From an uncultured Faecalibacterium sp. (GTDB taxonomy: Bacteria > Bacillota > Clostridia > Oscillospirales > Ruminococcaceae), in contig CAJFNF010000002.1 of NCBI GenBank assembly GCA_904394215.1, positions 25,146-89,145 of the forward strand: 64,000 nucleotides of DNA, given 5' to 3'. Below, in pieces: positions 9,921 through 20,406 of the stretch; position 1 is the first letter of the stretch, and each line of letters starts with the position of its first letter. The notes beneath the pieces are model-generated. The model ran no database searches, was not told where the DNA came from, and saw only the letters and a list, made by a program, of their open reading frames with translations. The translations under genes and the position numbers were made by a program.

Positions 9921-10679
9921 GCGCACTGATCGAATTTGACTCTGTCTGCAAGTACTACCAGATGGGGGACACCACCGTCAAGGCGGCCAATCACATCTCG
10001 ATGCAGATCCAGAAAGGGGAGTTCGTGGCCATTGTGGGCCAGTCGGGCTCGGGCAAATCCACCTGCATGAACATCATCGGCTGCCTGGATGTGCCCACCG
10101 CCGGCACCTACCGGCTCAACGGCCGGGATGTGGGCCGGATGAACAAGGACGAACTGGCCGGGATCCGAAACGAGATGCTGGGCTTCATTCACCGAGCTGT
10201 TTCATTCCGACAGCGGCTTTATGGTCACCAGCATGAGCGAAATGCTGGATACCATGACCTCGATGGTCAACATGGTCATCCTGGTGCTGACGGTGATCGC
10301 AGGCATCTCGCTGCTGGTGGGCGGCATCGGCATCATGAACATCATGATGGTGTCGGTCACCGAGCGCACCCGGGAGATCGGCATCCGCAAGGCCCTGGGC
10401 GCCCGGGAGCGGGCCATCCTCACCCTGTTTGTGGTGGAGGCCGCCGTCACGTCGGCTCTGGGCGGCGCCATCGGCATCGCCCTGGGCTATCTGATCGCAG
10501 CTGCGGCCAACCAGGTGCTGCCCCTGGTGCTGACCGATATGGACCTGACCATCAGCCCGTCGGCTGCTTCGGTGGCCATCGCTTTCGGCATTTCGGCGGG
10601 CATCGGTGTTCTGTTCGGCTGCCTGCCGGCCAAGCGGGCGGCGCGGCTCAACCCCATCGATGCGCTGCACTATGACTGA
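9917..10679 (+). pseudogene. macB: MacB-type ABC exporter, internally deleted (ATPase start joined out of frame to permease end)
   Basis: The first 91 codons (to about 10189) match a MacB/LolD-type ATPase, with Walker A GQSGSGKST, up to the GFI of the expected GFIFQ Q-loop. The sequence then jumps to the last 160 codons or so of a MacB/FtsX-type permease (from about 10191, in another frame), with membrane helices, the SVTERTREIGIRKALGAR signature and the C-terminal AARLNPIDAL motif. Signature, Walker B, H-loop, the extracellular domain and the first permease helices are absent. Reading on in the ATPase frame gives a 252-residue hybrid with a nonsense tail. TTCATTC occurs at 10184 and again at 10201, close to the joint. 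The product cannot be a working exporter. Confidence 0.88.
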
Positions 10680-10697
10680 ACGGAGGAAAAATCAACC

Positions 10698-11717
10698 ATG
10701 AAAAAACGATTCTGTGCGCTGCTGCTGGCCTTTTGCATGGCCTGCGCCCTGCTGGCCATGCCGGCCTCAGCAGCGGGCGGCTCCAATACGGCGGTGCAGG
10801 CAGCCGTGATGCTGGGGGGCCTGGACAGCGGCCAGGACGCTTCCGCCGCCCTCACCCGGGGCCGGCTGGCCCAGCTGCTCACCGCCTTTTCCGCCTGGCG
10901 CGAGAGCACCGGGGGCAGCGCAGGCACCCTGTTTACCGATGTGGACGGGACCGACCCCCTGGCCTCCGGCATCCGCACCGCCGTACAGCAGGGATGGATG
11001 AGCGGCTATTCGGACGGCTCCTTCCGGCCCGACCAGGCCGTCACCCTGGAAGAAGCCTGCGCTGCCGCCCTCAGCCTGCTGGGCTATGACGTCACCACCC
11101 TCAGCGGCACCTTCCCCGATGCACAGCTGAACAAAGCCCGGGAACTGGGCCTGCGGGAGGGGTTGAGCGCCGGCCAGGGCGACACCCTGACCATCGCCCA
11201 GGGCGCCCAGCTGCTCTACAACGCCTTGACTGCCGTCACTGCAGAGGGTGAGACCTACGGCACCACCCTGGGCCTTGCGGTGACGGACGCCAGCGTGGTC
11301 ATCGGCCACGGCACCAGCGGCTGCGACACCGAAGCCCGGGCCGAAATTGTGGCCCGGATGGAGAAGGGCGGCACCACCACCTACACCATCTGCTCTTCCT
11401 GCGGCAACGTGAATGGAGAGAGCTGCCTGAGCGGCATTGACAACGCCTTCGCCAACTTCGGCGGCCTGGAGGCCTACACCGGCGTGCTGGACAACGGCCA
11501 GCGGGTGATGGCCCTGGGCTGCATCGAGGGCGGCGCCGCCATCGAGAATGTGGAGGCCAACGTGGAAATGCCCGCCAGCTACGTGGAGGGCTACACCCTG
11601 TACCAGGTGGGGGAGAACGGTGAGACCAAGGTGGATGTGTCGGTCCGCCAGGGCATCGCTTACTTCACCGTCAACATGCAGGACGGCGCAGCCCTGCTGG
11701 AGATGGTGAAAGAGTAA
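10698..11717 (+). CDS. Secreted S-layer-homology (SLH) domain protein
   Basis: This 339-residue protein has a clear signal peptide (MKKRF, hydrophobic core, cleavage near PASA-AG). Residues about 50-160 carry SLH-like units, seen in LFTDVDGTDPLASGI, GWMSGYSDGSFRPDQAVTLEEA and a second, weaker copy (FPDAQLNKARELGLREGLSAG). SLH domains bind cell-wall polymers. The C-terminal half is not recognised and has two CxxC-like cysteine pairs (ICSSCGNVN, and CDTEARAE with its partner unclear). It starts 18 bp after the macB remnant behind a GGAGG site, so it belongs to the efflux transcript and ends at a strong terminator. Confidence 0.85.
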   Translation: MKKRFCALLLAFCMACALLAMPASAAGGSNTAVQAAVMLGGLDSGQDASAALTRGRLAQLLTAFSAWRESTGGSAGTLFTDVDGTDPLASGIRTAVQQGWMSGYSDGSFRPDQAVTLEEACAAALSLLGYDVTTLSGTFPDAQLNKARELGLREGLSAGQGDTLTIAQGAQLLYNALTAVTAEGETYGTTLGLAVTDASVVIGHGTSGCDTEARAEIVARMEKGGTTTYTICSSCGNVNGESCLSGIDNAFANFGGLEAYTGVLDNGQRVMALGCIEGGAAIENVEANVEMPASYVEGYTLYQVGENGETKVDVSVRQGIAYFTVNMQDGAALLEMVKE

Positions 11718-11763
11718 CCAGCCCTCCCGCTGAGAGGCGGTAAAACTTCAGGAAAACAGAACC

Positions 11764-11798
11764 ATGCCCGGCCCTTATCAGGGGGCCGGACATTTTTT
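11764..11798 (+). terminator. Intrinsic terminator of the efflux/SLH operon
   Basis: CCGGCCC and GGGCCGG arms with flanking AT/AT pairs and loop TTATCAG are followed by six T. Confidence 0.9.
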
Positions 11799-11914
11799 GA
11801 CGGTGCACCGCCGGGTGAAGCCAGCGGCGGTTCCGTCCCCCGGCGGCTGCAGCCGGATCAAAGCAGACAAGCGGCTCCCGGCAGAGCAGGCCAAAAAGAT
11901 TGATGGCCGCCGGC

Positions 11915-11986
11915 GCCCTGCTTGAGCTGCTCGGCGTTGAACTTGGACGGATCTTTCAGCTTGAACCGCAGCCGGGTCATGCAGCG
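11915..11986 (-). pseudogene. Stub of a PTS EIIB (glucose/glucoside family) gene
   Basis: On the minus strand 24 codons read RCMTRLRFKLKDPSK then FNAEQLKQG, which is the phosphocysteine loop and following strand of a PTS EIIB domain (compare HCATRLRF of the intact permeases in this window). Neither flank continues the domain. The rest of 11799-12073 holds no gene I can recognise. It is probably the trace of a fourth PTS gene removed between the SLH and LysR genes. Confidence 0.7.
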
Positions 11987-12073
11987 ATAATGGAAGGGGC
12001 GAACCCGCAGCTGGAACAACAACAAAGCCCCGGTCCACTGCCGGCCCGGAGGCCGCTGCAGGAAGGGGCTTGG

Positions 12074-12964
12074 TTACAGATTTTGATTCAGCTGGTCCAG
12101 GAGGATATGGTACAGCAGGTCCAGACAAGGGTCCGGGGGAGCCTCCCGGGTGAGGAAGGAAGCGTACAGGCTGGGCATCCCCTCCAGCTTTACTTCCCGG
12201 ACGTTGTCGGTGTCGGTGATGTGGGACTGCTCCAACCGGGTGAAGCCCACGGCGCCGTATTCCTGCATTGCATAGATGGCCTGATAAAAGCTGACGGCCA
12301 GCTGCAGGGTGATGGATACCCCGTCTGCCGCAAACAGATCCTGCATGGGGCGGGTGATCCATTCGTCCAGGCCGGGGGTCAGCATTTGAGCACCCTCCAG
12401 TTCCCGGGGGCATAGGGAAGCCCGGTTCCAGTAAGGGGAGTTGTGCCCCACCATCAGGGCAAAGGCGTGGACGGTCAGCGGGCGGCGAAGGGTGTGGCTG
12501 GGGGCCCGGCCCAGGTCCATCACCAGGACGGCATCCCGCCGGCCGGCCAGCAGCTGATGGACGGTCTGGTCGTTGGGTTCGATGATGGTTTCCAGGGGGA
12601 TGCCAGGGTAGGCTTGCCGGAACTGGTCCAGGTAATCCCCCAGGGAGGGCAGGTAATCCGGCACCAGGGCCTGGCTGATGCCCAGCCGGATCACCGGATG
12701 GGTCACCAGATGCCGGCGGGCCTTCTGGCACATCTGGTCAAACTGTTCCACCACTGGGGCAGCCAGATCCCGGAGCTGCTGCCCCTTTTGGGTGAGGGAA
12801 AGGTGGTTGTGGTCGTTGGCAAACAGGGGACTGCACAGTTCCTGCTCCAGGGCTTGGATGCTCTGGCGCAGGGCCTGGCGAGACAGATACAGCCGGGCGG
12901 CCGCGTGGGAATAATTGAGCTCCTGGCACAAGGTCAGAAAATAGTGGAGCTGCTGGATGGTCAT
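12074..12964 (-). CDS. LysR-family transcriptional regulator
   Basis: This 296-residue regulator has an N-terminal winged helix-turn-helix (residues about 3-60: QQLHYFLTLCQELNYSHAAA, then SRQALRQSIQALEQELCSPLF) and a C-terminal periplasmic-binding-protein-like effector domain. The helix-turn-helix has an unusual SRQALRQSI where most relatives have SQSALSR-type sequence. The start has AAGGAAGGGG upstream. It is divergent from the secreted FMN/FAD reductase gene, with 147 bp between starts, so it most likely controls that gene and itself in response to a small molecule. Confidence 0.92.
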   Translation of the reverse strand: MTIQQLHYFLTLCQELNYSHAAARLYLSRQALRQSIQALEQELCSPLFANDHNHLSLTQKGQQLRDLAAPVVEQFDQMCQKARRHLVTHPVIRLGISQALVPDYLPSLGDYLDQFRQAYPGIPLETIIEPNDQTVHQLLAGRRDAVLVMDLGRAPSHTLRRPLTVHAFALMVGHNSPYWNRASLCPRELEGAQMLTPGLDEWITRPMQDLFAADGVSITLQLAVSFYQAIYAMQEYGAVGFTRLEQSHITDTDNVREVKLEGMPSLYASFLTREAPPDPCLDLLYHILLDQLNQNL

Positions 12965-13111
12965 GGGTCCCCTTCCTTTGAAAAAGCAGGTTTTTATTGC
13001 GTTTACAGGTAGATTATATCTTCTTTTTTTATGGATGTAAAGATGCTACATTGATAAAAGGTAAACGAGCCGGGGACGCCCCGGCAGGGAAGAAAAAAAG
13101 GAGGAACAAAC
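12965..13111. promoter_or_regulatory. Divergent control region, LysR gene and flavin reductase
   Basis: An inverted pair GTTTAC (12999-13004) / GTAAAC (13062-13067) brackets an AT-rich core holding a second inverted pair TTTACA/TGTAAA, a plausible LysR site. A GC hairpin CCGGGG/CCCCGG (about 13073-13087) lies just before the AAAGGAGG site of the reductase. Confidence 0.4.
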
Positions 13112-15091
13112 ATGAAAATTTCGCGTAAAGGTTTTCTGAAGCTGGTTTCTGCGGCCGCCATGGGCGGCGTAACGGCCGGCGCCCTGGCAGCCTGCAAGGC
13201 AGCTTCCACCGGCGCATCCAGCGCCGCATCGGGGGCAGGGATCTACACCCCCGGCACCTATACGGCCACAGCCAAGGGGATGAGCGAGATCTCGGTGTCG
13301 GTGACTTTTGACGCCAACGCCATCACCGGGGTAGAGCTGGATCTGTCCGGGGAGACGGACAGCATCGGCCAGGCCGCAAAAGATACCCTGATCGAGCAGA
13401 TCATGACCGCCCAGACCAGCCAGATCGACGGCGTCACCGGCGCAACGGTGACCAGCAAGGCTGTACAGAATGCGGTGGCGGACTGCATCCGCCAGGCCTC
13501 CGGCGGCGCCATCAACCCTGCCGAGCAGCCGGTGGAGGAAGAAGCCGGCGCCGACTGGCTGGGAACGGAGCCCCAGGTGGACGAGGCCGACATCACCGAG
13601 ACCGTCGACTGCGAAGTGCTGGTGGTGGGCGCAGGATCTTCCGGTTGTTTTGCCGCCGCTGCCGCCGCCGAGGCCGGCGCCGACACCCTGCTGATCGACC
13701 GGTTTGCCCACGATATGGCCAGCGGCATCCGGGATACCCTGGCAGCCTGCGGCTCCAGTGAGCAGCAGGCCGACGGCGCCGATGTGGACAAAAAAGAGGC
13801 GGCCCAGTATCTCTGCGACTGGAGCCACGGCTATACCCGCTACAGCCTGGCCAAGCTCTGGGCTGACAGGAGCGGCGAGACCATCGACTGGTACACCGAT
13901 GTGCTGGCCCAGAGCGGCCTTGCCTTCCGCCATGAAATTGATGAGCACCAGCCCGGCAACTACAAGTATCTGGACGTGGGACACAGCGTCCAGTACGGCG
14001 ATGAATACAGCGAGACCTTGACCATGGATGCTGTTCTGACCTATGCCGAGGGCAAGGGACTGAAGGTGCGCTATGAGACCACCATGGTCAAGCTGGAAAA
14101 GGCAGACGGGCGGGTCACTGGCCTGATCGCCAAAAACGCCGACGACAGCTATGTGCGGATCAACGCCAGCAAGGGCGTGATTATGGCCTGCGGCGGCTAC
14201 AGCGGCAACGAACAGATGATGAAGGCCCTGCAGCCCCAGAGCGTCGAGCAGACCTGCGTTAACTATTCCAAACCCGGTGCAAAGGGCGATGGCATCAAGG
14301 CCTGCCTGTGGGCAGGCGCCATCATGGATACCACCCACACTGCCATGATCTTTGACCGCGGCGCCGTCAAGCCGGACTATGTGGGAGAGCCGGGCAAAGC
14401 CAGCGACGGCATGATGTTCTGGATGGGCAGCCAGCCCTTCCTGAAGGTGAACCTGAAAGGCGAGCGGTTCATGAATGAGTACCAGCCCTATGACATGGTG
14501 CTGCATTCTGCTTCCGCCCAGCCCGGCCACACCTACTGCACCGTCTGGGATTCCAAGTATACCGAGGACTGCCAGCGGTTTGCCACCCATGGGTGCAGCC
14601 GTCTCTACCCCCATACCAACGACACCGCGCCGGTGTTCTCGATGGAGATGGTGGAGGGAATGAACGCAGACCTGGAGGACCAGGGTTACATCGTCAAGGC
14701 CGACACCATCGAGGAGCTGGCCCAGAAGCTGGGCCTGCCCGAAGACACCTTTGCCGCTACGGTCCAGCACTACAATGAGATGGCCGAAAAAGGCGAGGAT
14801 GAGGACTACGGCAAGGAGGGCTATCGGATGTCCACCCTGTCCCAGGCTCCCTTCTATGGCGTCCGCCAGTGCGGCGGCTACCTGATCTGCACCATGGACG
14901 GCATCCAGATCGACGACAATATGCACGCCCTGGACACCGAGAGCAAGCCCATTCCCGGCCTGTACGTCATCGGCGACATGAGCGGCAACTATTTCTCCCA
15001 TAGCTATCCCAGCCTGCTGTCGGGAGCTGCCGCAGGCCGCAGCGCCACCTTCGGCCGTCTGGCAGGCCAGAACGCTGCCGCAGGCATCTGA
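13112..15091 (+). CDS. Secreted lipoprotein flavoprotein reductase (FMN-binding plus fumarate-reductase-like FAD domain)
   Basis: This 659-residue protein has an export signal with lipobox LAAC (Cys28). Residues about 45-125 form an FMN-binding domain with the flavinylation motif DGVTGAT (Thr112 the expected covalent FMN site). The rest is a FAD-dependent fumarate reductase/succinate dehydrogenase-like domain starting with the dinucleotide fold VVGAGSSGCFAAAAA and ending LYVIGDMSGNYFSHSYPSLLSGAAAGR. Family members outside the membrane reduce fumarate, urocanate or other alpha,beta-unsaturated acids using electrons delivered through FMN, as in flavin-based extracellular electron transfer. The acceptor is not predictable. 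No ApbE gene is in the window. Confidence 0.9.
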   Translation: MKISRKGFLKLVSAAAMGGVTAGALAACKAASTGASSAASGAGIYTPGTYTATAKGMSEISVSVTFDANAITGVELDLSGETDSIGQAAKDTLIEQIMTAQTSQIDGVTGATVTSKAVQNAVADCIRQASGGAINPAEQPVEEEAGADWLGTEPQVDEADITETVDCEVLVVGAGSSGCFAAAAAAEAGADTLLIDRFAHDMASGIRDTLAACGSSEQQADGADVDKKEAAQYLCDWSHGYTRYSLAKLWADRSGETIDWYTDVLAQSGLAFRHEIDEHQPGNYKYLDVGHSVQYGDEYSETLTMDAVLTYAEGKGLKVRYETTMVKLEKADGRVTGLIAKNADDSYVRINASKGVIMACGGYSGNEQMMKALQPQSVEQTCVNYSKPGAKGDGIKACLWAGAIMDTTHTAMIFDRGAVKPDYVGEPGKASDGMMFWMGSQPFLKVNLKGERFMNEYQPYDMVLHSASAQPGHTYCTVWDSKYTEDCQRFATHGCSRLYPHTNDTAPVFSMEMVEGMNADLEDQGYIVKADTIEELAQKLGLPEDTFAATVQHYNEMAEKGEDEDYGKEGYRMSTLSQAPFYGVRQCGGYLICTMDGIQIDDNMHALDTESKPIPGLYVIGDMSGNYFSHSYPSLLSGAAAGRSATFGRLAGQNAAAGI

Positions 15092-15117
15092 GCCGGCAGG
15101 CAGAACCAAACCACCCC

Positions 15118-15159
15118 AAAAAAGGAGCAGCACAGAGCCATCTGTGCTGCTCCTTTTTC
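15118..15159 (+). terminator. Intrinsic terminator of the flavin reductase gene
   Basis: Arms AAAAAGGAGCAGCACAGA and TCTGTGCTGCTCCTTTTT with a four-base loop; the T-run is 15153-15157. Confidence 0.93.
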
Positions 15160-15304
15160 TGCTTCTCCTGCACAACCAAAAATCCCAGCCCTTCTCCCGC
15201 AGAAAAGGCTCAAACGGGACCGGCCCGAAGATCCCGCGAGTGCAAACGGCAAGGAAGAGCCCTGATGAATGGAAGCAGCTGATCAGCGCAAAAAGATCAA
15301 TGAC

Positions 15305-15346
15305 AAAGGAAACAGCGGCAGGCATCCGGTTGGAAGTTCCTGCCGC
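15305..15346 (-). repeat. Dispersed hairpin repeat, copy A
   Basis: A 42-nt element opens with AAAGGAAACAGCGGCAGG and ends TCCTGCCGC; GCGGCAGG and CCTGCCGC pair, and the loop contains TCCGGTTGGA. It lies 40 nt beyond the stop of the minus-strand 6-phospho-beta-glucosidase and could terminate it. Copy B at 25703-25744 keeps stem and loop sequence. Confidence 0.7.
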
Positions 15347-15385
15347 TGTTTGTATGGGATTCAGAAATGCCCGAGCAAAACCGGA

Positions 15386-16855
<1,470 letters not shown>

Positions 16856-18240
16856 TCAGGCCTGTTTGCTCTCTTTGGGGACGCCAAACAGGAAGGTCAA
16901 AACCGCAGCGATGGCGAAGGACATGGCAGCGCCCAGGATGATAAAGACAAAGCTGTCGGCCTGATAGGTGATGATGGTGAACAGGCCCGGAGGCGCATAG
17001 GCCATGGCCCCTGCGTGGAAGAAGGACAGGAAGGCGGCAGAGATGGCCGAGGACACCATGGCGAAAGCAAAGGGCTTGCGGTATTTCAGGTTGACGCCGT
17101 ACATGGCGGGCTCGGTGATGCCCAGGATGGCGGACAGGGCCGCGCTGCTGGCCACCGATTTCATCTGCTTGTCCTTCACGGCCAGGAAGGCGCCGAAAGC
17201 CGAGCCGCCCTGGGCAAAGTTGGCGGTGAGGGCGCTGACCAGCAGGGTGGAAATGCCGGTCTCTGCGATCTGCTGAATCTGGAGGGGTCCCAGGGCGTAG
17301 TGCATCCCCATCATGGTCAGCAGGGAGCGGGTGCCGCCCAGCAGGGCCGCCGCCACAAAGCCGCCCACGTTGTAGAACCAGTCCATGAACTGGGCGATGT
17401 AGGTGCCCAGATAGGAGCCGATGGGACCCAGCACAATCAGTTCCAGCGGCACCATAATGAACAGGACGATCATCGAGGTGAGCAGGATCTTCAAAAGTCG
17501 GGCACCAGATTGTCAATCCGCTTGTAGATGAGGCTCAGCACCCACACCGACAGCATAATGGGGATGACGGTGGAGTTATAGCCCACATAGAGGATGGGCA
17601 GGCCCAGGAAAGACAGGGTGGTGACGCCGGTCTCGGCGGCCGCCGCGGCGCCGTTCATGATGGTGGGATACATATAAGCAGCCGCCAGGGCCAGGGCCAT
17701 GTATTCGCTGACCTTAAACCGGTGGGCGGCGCTGACCGCCAGGAAGAAGGGAAAGAAATAGAAAATCAGGTCGCCCAGCATGGTCAGCACCTGGATGAAG
17801 CCGCTGTCGGCCGGCAGCACCGTCACACCTGCAAGGCTTTGCAGGTTGCTGATCAGGGAGACAATGGCCTTGAACATGCCGCAGCCGATCAGCACCGGCA
17901 GGGTGGGGGCAAAGATGCCCGAGATGGTCTCGATCACCGCGCTGACCTTGTTCTTGGGCTTTTCGGCGGGCTTGTCCTCTGCGCCGCCGTCGGTGATGTG
18001 GACCTGTTTTGAAACTTCTTCAAAGATGGCGTTGACCTTGGCGCCGATCACCACCTGCATCTGTCCGCTCTTGATCTGGGCCGTAATGACTCCGTCCAGG
18101 CCTTTCAGCACGTCCAGGTTTGCTTTGCTGTTGTCTTTTAGGTTGAAGCGCAGCCGGGTGGCGCAGTGGGTCAGGGTGGAAATGTTTTCCTCTCCGCCCA
18201 CATTGGCGATGATCCGGGAGGCCAGCTCTTGGTTGGTCAT
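16856..18240 (-). pseudogene. PTS beta-glucoside EIIBC permease, interrupted by a -1 frameshift
   Basis: Codons from 18240 encode EIIB (phosphocysteine Cys26 in THCATRLRF) and the first half of EIIC, then end at a TGA after NLVPDF (17491-17493). The rest of EIIC continues in the next frame from 17494 (KILLTSMIVLFIMVPLELIV to the end), including GITEPAMYGVN. Restoring one T in the TTTT run (17494-17497) makes VPDFLKILLTSM and a normal permease of about 460 aa without EIIA. The downstream half has its own possible TTG start. This may be a true mutation, a phase-variable tract, or a base-calling error. If real, uptake by this system is lost. Confidence 0.87.
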
Positions 18241-18268
18241 ACTATGAAATTCCCCTTTCCTTGGATGC

Positions 18269-20203
18269 TCAGAGAGCCATGGCAGCCTTGTAGCCTTCTG
18301 CAATGGCGGTCAGTGCGTTGCCCGCCTTGACGGCGCCGCCGATGACCTGGACGTTTTCACAAACCGACCGGGCAGCAGCCTCCAGCGGGTTATAGGCGCG
18401 GTAGCCAAAGGCGGAGATGACGGCAGCGGCAGGCAGGGAAACGCTCTGGCCTGCCTGGTCCAGATAGGTGACCTTGTCATCCTCAATTTTCTGGACCTTG
18501 GCGTGGGTCAAAACACGCACGCGGGCATCTTTCAGGTAGCTCAGCAGGCAGCGGCGGGTAAAGACCATCATGTCGTTGAGAATGTCGGGCTGCATTTCCA
18601 GAATGGTGACATCGGGGTGGGACTCTGCTACGAACTGGGCCACTTCACCGCCGACTTCGCCGCCGCCGCATACCACAACCGGGCCGGCAGGAACGGTGAC
18701 ATTGCCCAGCAGAACATCTTCTGCGGTCACCACATGGGAGCCGTCAATGCCGGGAATGGGGGGCATCAAAGGATGGGCACCGGTAGCGACGATGATGGCA
18801 TCAGGCTTTTCAGTCTCCAGCAGTTCGGGGGTGACTTCGGTATTCAGATGGATGGGGACCTGCATGTCGGACAGGTTCTGCCGTGCCGAGGAAATGAAGG
18901 TGGCCAGTTCGCCCTTGCCGATGGGATAGGCAGCGCTCTTAAACTGGCCGCCCAGATCAGCTTTCTTCTCGTAGACCGTCACCCGATGGCCGCGGCGTGC
19001 TGCGGTTTCGGCTGCCATCAGGCCGCCGGGGCCGCCGCCGATCACCAGGACCTTTTTGGGGGTTTCCACAGGGGTCAGTTCGCTTTCATATTCCAGGCCG
19101 ATGCGGGGATTGACCAGGCAGGTAATGCTTGTGTCTTCAAACAGCTTCTGTTCGCAGCCCTGGAGGCAGCCGATGCAGTAACGGATGTTGGAGAGATGCC
19201 CCTGCCGGGCCTTCACCGGCAGGAAGGGGTCGGCCAGAGAGCCGCGGGCCATGCCAATGAAGTCGGCTTTGTTCATCATCAGGAGGGTGTCGGCCATCCG
19301 GGGATCGTTGATTCGGTTGGTCAGGATAACCGGGATATGTACCAGCTCCTTGATCTGCTGGGCGCCCTGCATATTGAAAGCGTGCTCCGAGAACATGGGC
19401 GCAATGATCTGGCGGGTGGCAGGGCTGGCGTACATGCCATTGGAGACATGGATGGCGTCGAACCCAAGCTCCTCACAGTGCCGGGCCAGCACAAAGCTCT
19501 CGGCCTCCGTGCGTCCGCCCAAAAGGTATTCATTGACAGAAATACGGACCGTGACGGGGAAGTCTGCGCCGACTTCTTTGCGGACAGCAGCATAAATCTC
19601 ATCCAGGAAGCGGGCGCGATTGTCAAAGCAGCCGCCGTACTGGTCCACCCGCTTGTTGGTGTAGGGGGAGAGGAACTCGGAAATCAGATAGCCGTGGGCG
19701 GCGTGGATCTCGATGCCGTCGAAGCCGGCCTCTTTGCACCGCCTGGCGCAGGACGCAAAGTCTGCCACAATGCCATGGATTTCCTCCACGGTCATTTCCC
19801 GCGGCATCTCCTGAAGCAGGGGGTCCATGGTGGCGGAAGGTGCGATGGGCTGGACTCCGCCATTGACAAAATGGGTGGATTGACGGCCAGGGTGATAAAT
19901 CTGGCAGAAAATCTTGGAATCGTAGCGGTGAATCGTCTCGGTCAGCTTCCGGTTGCCCTCCAGTTGAGCGTCGTTGTACAGCCCGGGGATAAAGCGGTAG
20001 CCTTTGGCATTGGGGTTGACGGCGTAGTCCTCGGTGATGATGAGGCCCCACCCGCCCTTGGCTTTTTCTTCAAGGTAGCGAACAAAGCGGTCGGTGACCA
20101 ATCCATCTTCGGTGCAGAAGTTGGTCACCATAGCCGGGACCGCAAGGCGGTTGGGGATCGTGCAGGAGCCAATTTTCATAGGGGAAAACAACTTGGCGAA
20201 CAT
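18269..20203 (-). CDS. NADH:flavin oxidoreductase, Old Yellow Enzyme / 2,4-dienoyl-CoA reductase family
   Basis: This 644-residue multidomain flavoenzyme has an N-terminal FMN TIM barrel (residues about 1-330, beginning FAKLFSPMKIGSCTIPNR, with GIEIHAAHGYLISEFLSP), an iron-sulfur cluster site (CIGCLQGC and a later ITCLVNP cysteine), and a C-terminal FAD/NAD(P) module with KVLVIGGGPGGLMAAE and a second dinucleotide fold VVCGGGEVGGE. Relatives reduce enoyl-CoA, bile-acid or plant-derived unsaturated ketones; the substrate here is unknown. It heads the operon with the beta-glucoside PTS and GH1 genes, so one guess is that it acts on the aglycone released from an imported glucoside. It lies downstream of a MerR gene and has a MerR-type promoter. 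Confidence 0.93.
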   Translation of the reverse strand: MFAKLFSPMKIGSCTIPNRLAVPAMVTNFCTEDGLVTDRFVRYLEEKAKGGWGLIITEDYAVNPNAKGYRFIPGLYNDAQLEGNRKLTETIHRYDSKIFCQIYHPGRQSTHFVNGGVQPIAPSATMDPLLQEMPREMTVEEIHGIVADFASCARRCKEAGFDGIEIHAAHGYLISEFLSPYTNKRVDQYGGCFDNRARFLDEIYAAVRKEVGADFPVTVRISVNEYLLGGRTEAESFVLARHCEELGFDAIHVSNGMYASPATRQIIAPMFSEHAFNMQGAQQIKELVHIPVILTNRINDPRMADTLLMMNKADFIGMARGSLADPFLPVKARQGHLSNIRYCIGCLQGCEQKLFEDTSITCLVNPRIGLEYESELTPVETPKKVLVIGGGPGGLMAAETAARRGHRVTVYEKKADLGGQFKSAAYPIGKGELATFISSARQNLSDMQVPIHLNTEVTPELLETEKPDAIIVATGAHPLMPPIPGIDGSHVVTAEDVLLGNVTVPAGPVVVCGGGEVGGEVAQFVAESHPDVTILEMQPDILNDMMVFTRRCLLSYLKDARVRVLTHAKVQKIEDDKVTYLDQAGQSVSLPAAAVISAFGYRAYNPLEAAARSVCENVQVIGGAVKAGNALTAIAEGYKAAMAL

Positions 20204-20254
20204 AAGCAGTACCTCCAGTAAGTGCTTTTGATTGGGTGGATCTTTTCTGAAGGC

Positions 20255-20285
20255 AGTGTACAGTATGGAAGCGTTGCAGGGTCAA
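20255..20285 (-). promoter_or_regulatory. MerR-type promoter of the flavin oxidoreductase operon
   Basis: On the minus strand TTGACC (20280-20285) and TACACT (20255-20260) are separated by 19 bp, the overlong spacer that MerR activators correct by twisting DNA. The element ACCCTGCAACG (20272-20282) recurs as ACCCTGCAATG just upstream of the MerR start (21222-21232), pointing to a shared site. Confidence 0.7.
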
Positions 20286-20289
20286 TAAC

Positions 20290-20328
20290 AAAAAGAAGCC
20301 TGCCTTTTTTTGCAAAAAGGCAAACTTC
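20290..20328 (-). terminator. Intrinsic terminator of the MerR gene
   Basis: Read on the minus strand, GAAGTTTGCC pairs with GGCAGGCTTC and is followed by TTTTTG. Confidence 0.8.
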
Positions 20329-20406
20329 CCGAAGAAATCATGCTGCAGTGTTTCCCATTTGGGCTCTGGCCCCTGGCAGTGCAGGGGCGGTAGGCCTGCA
20401 ACCGTT

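Noticed and set aside
13046-15325. Minus-strand frame of 759 codons over the flavin reductase gene
   Set aside because: Shadow of a gene with clear signal peptide, flavin motifs and terminator on the other strand.
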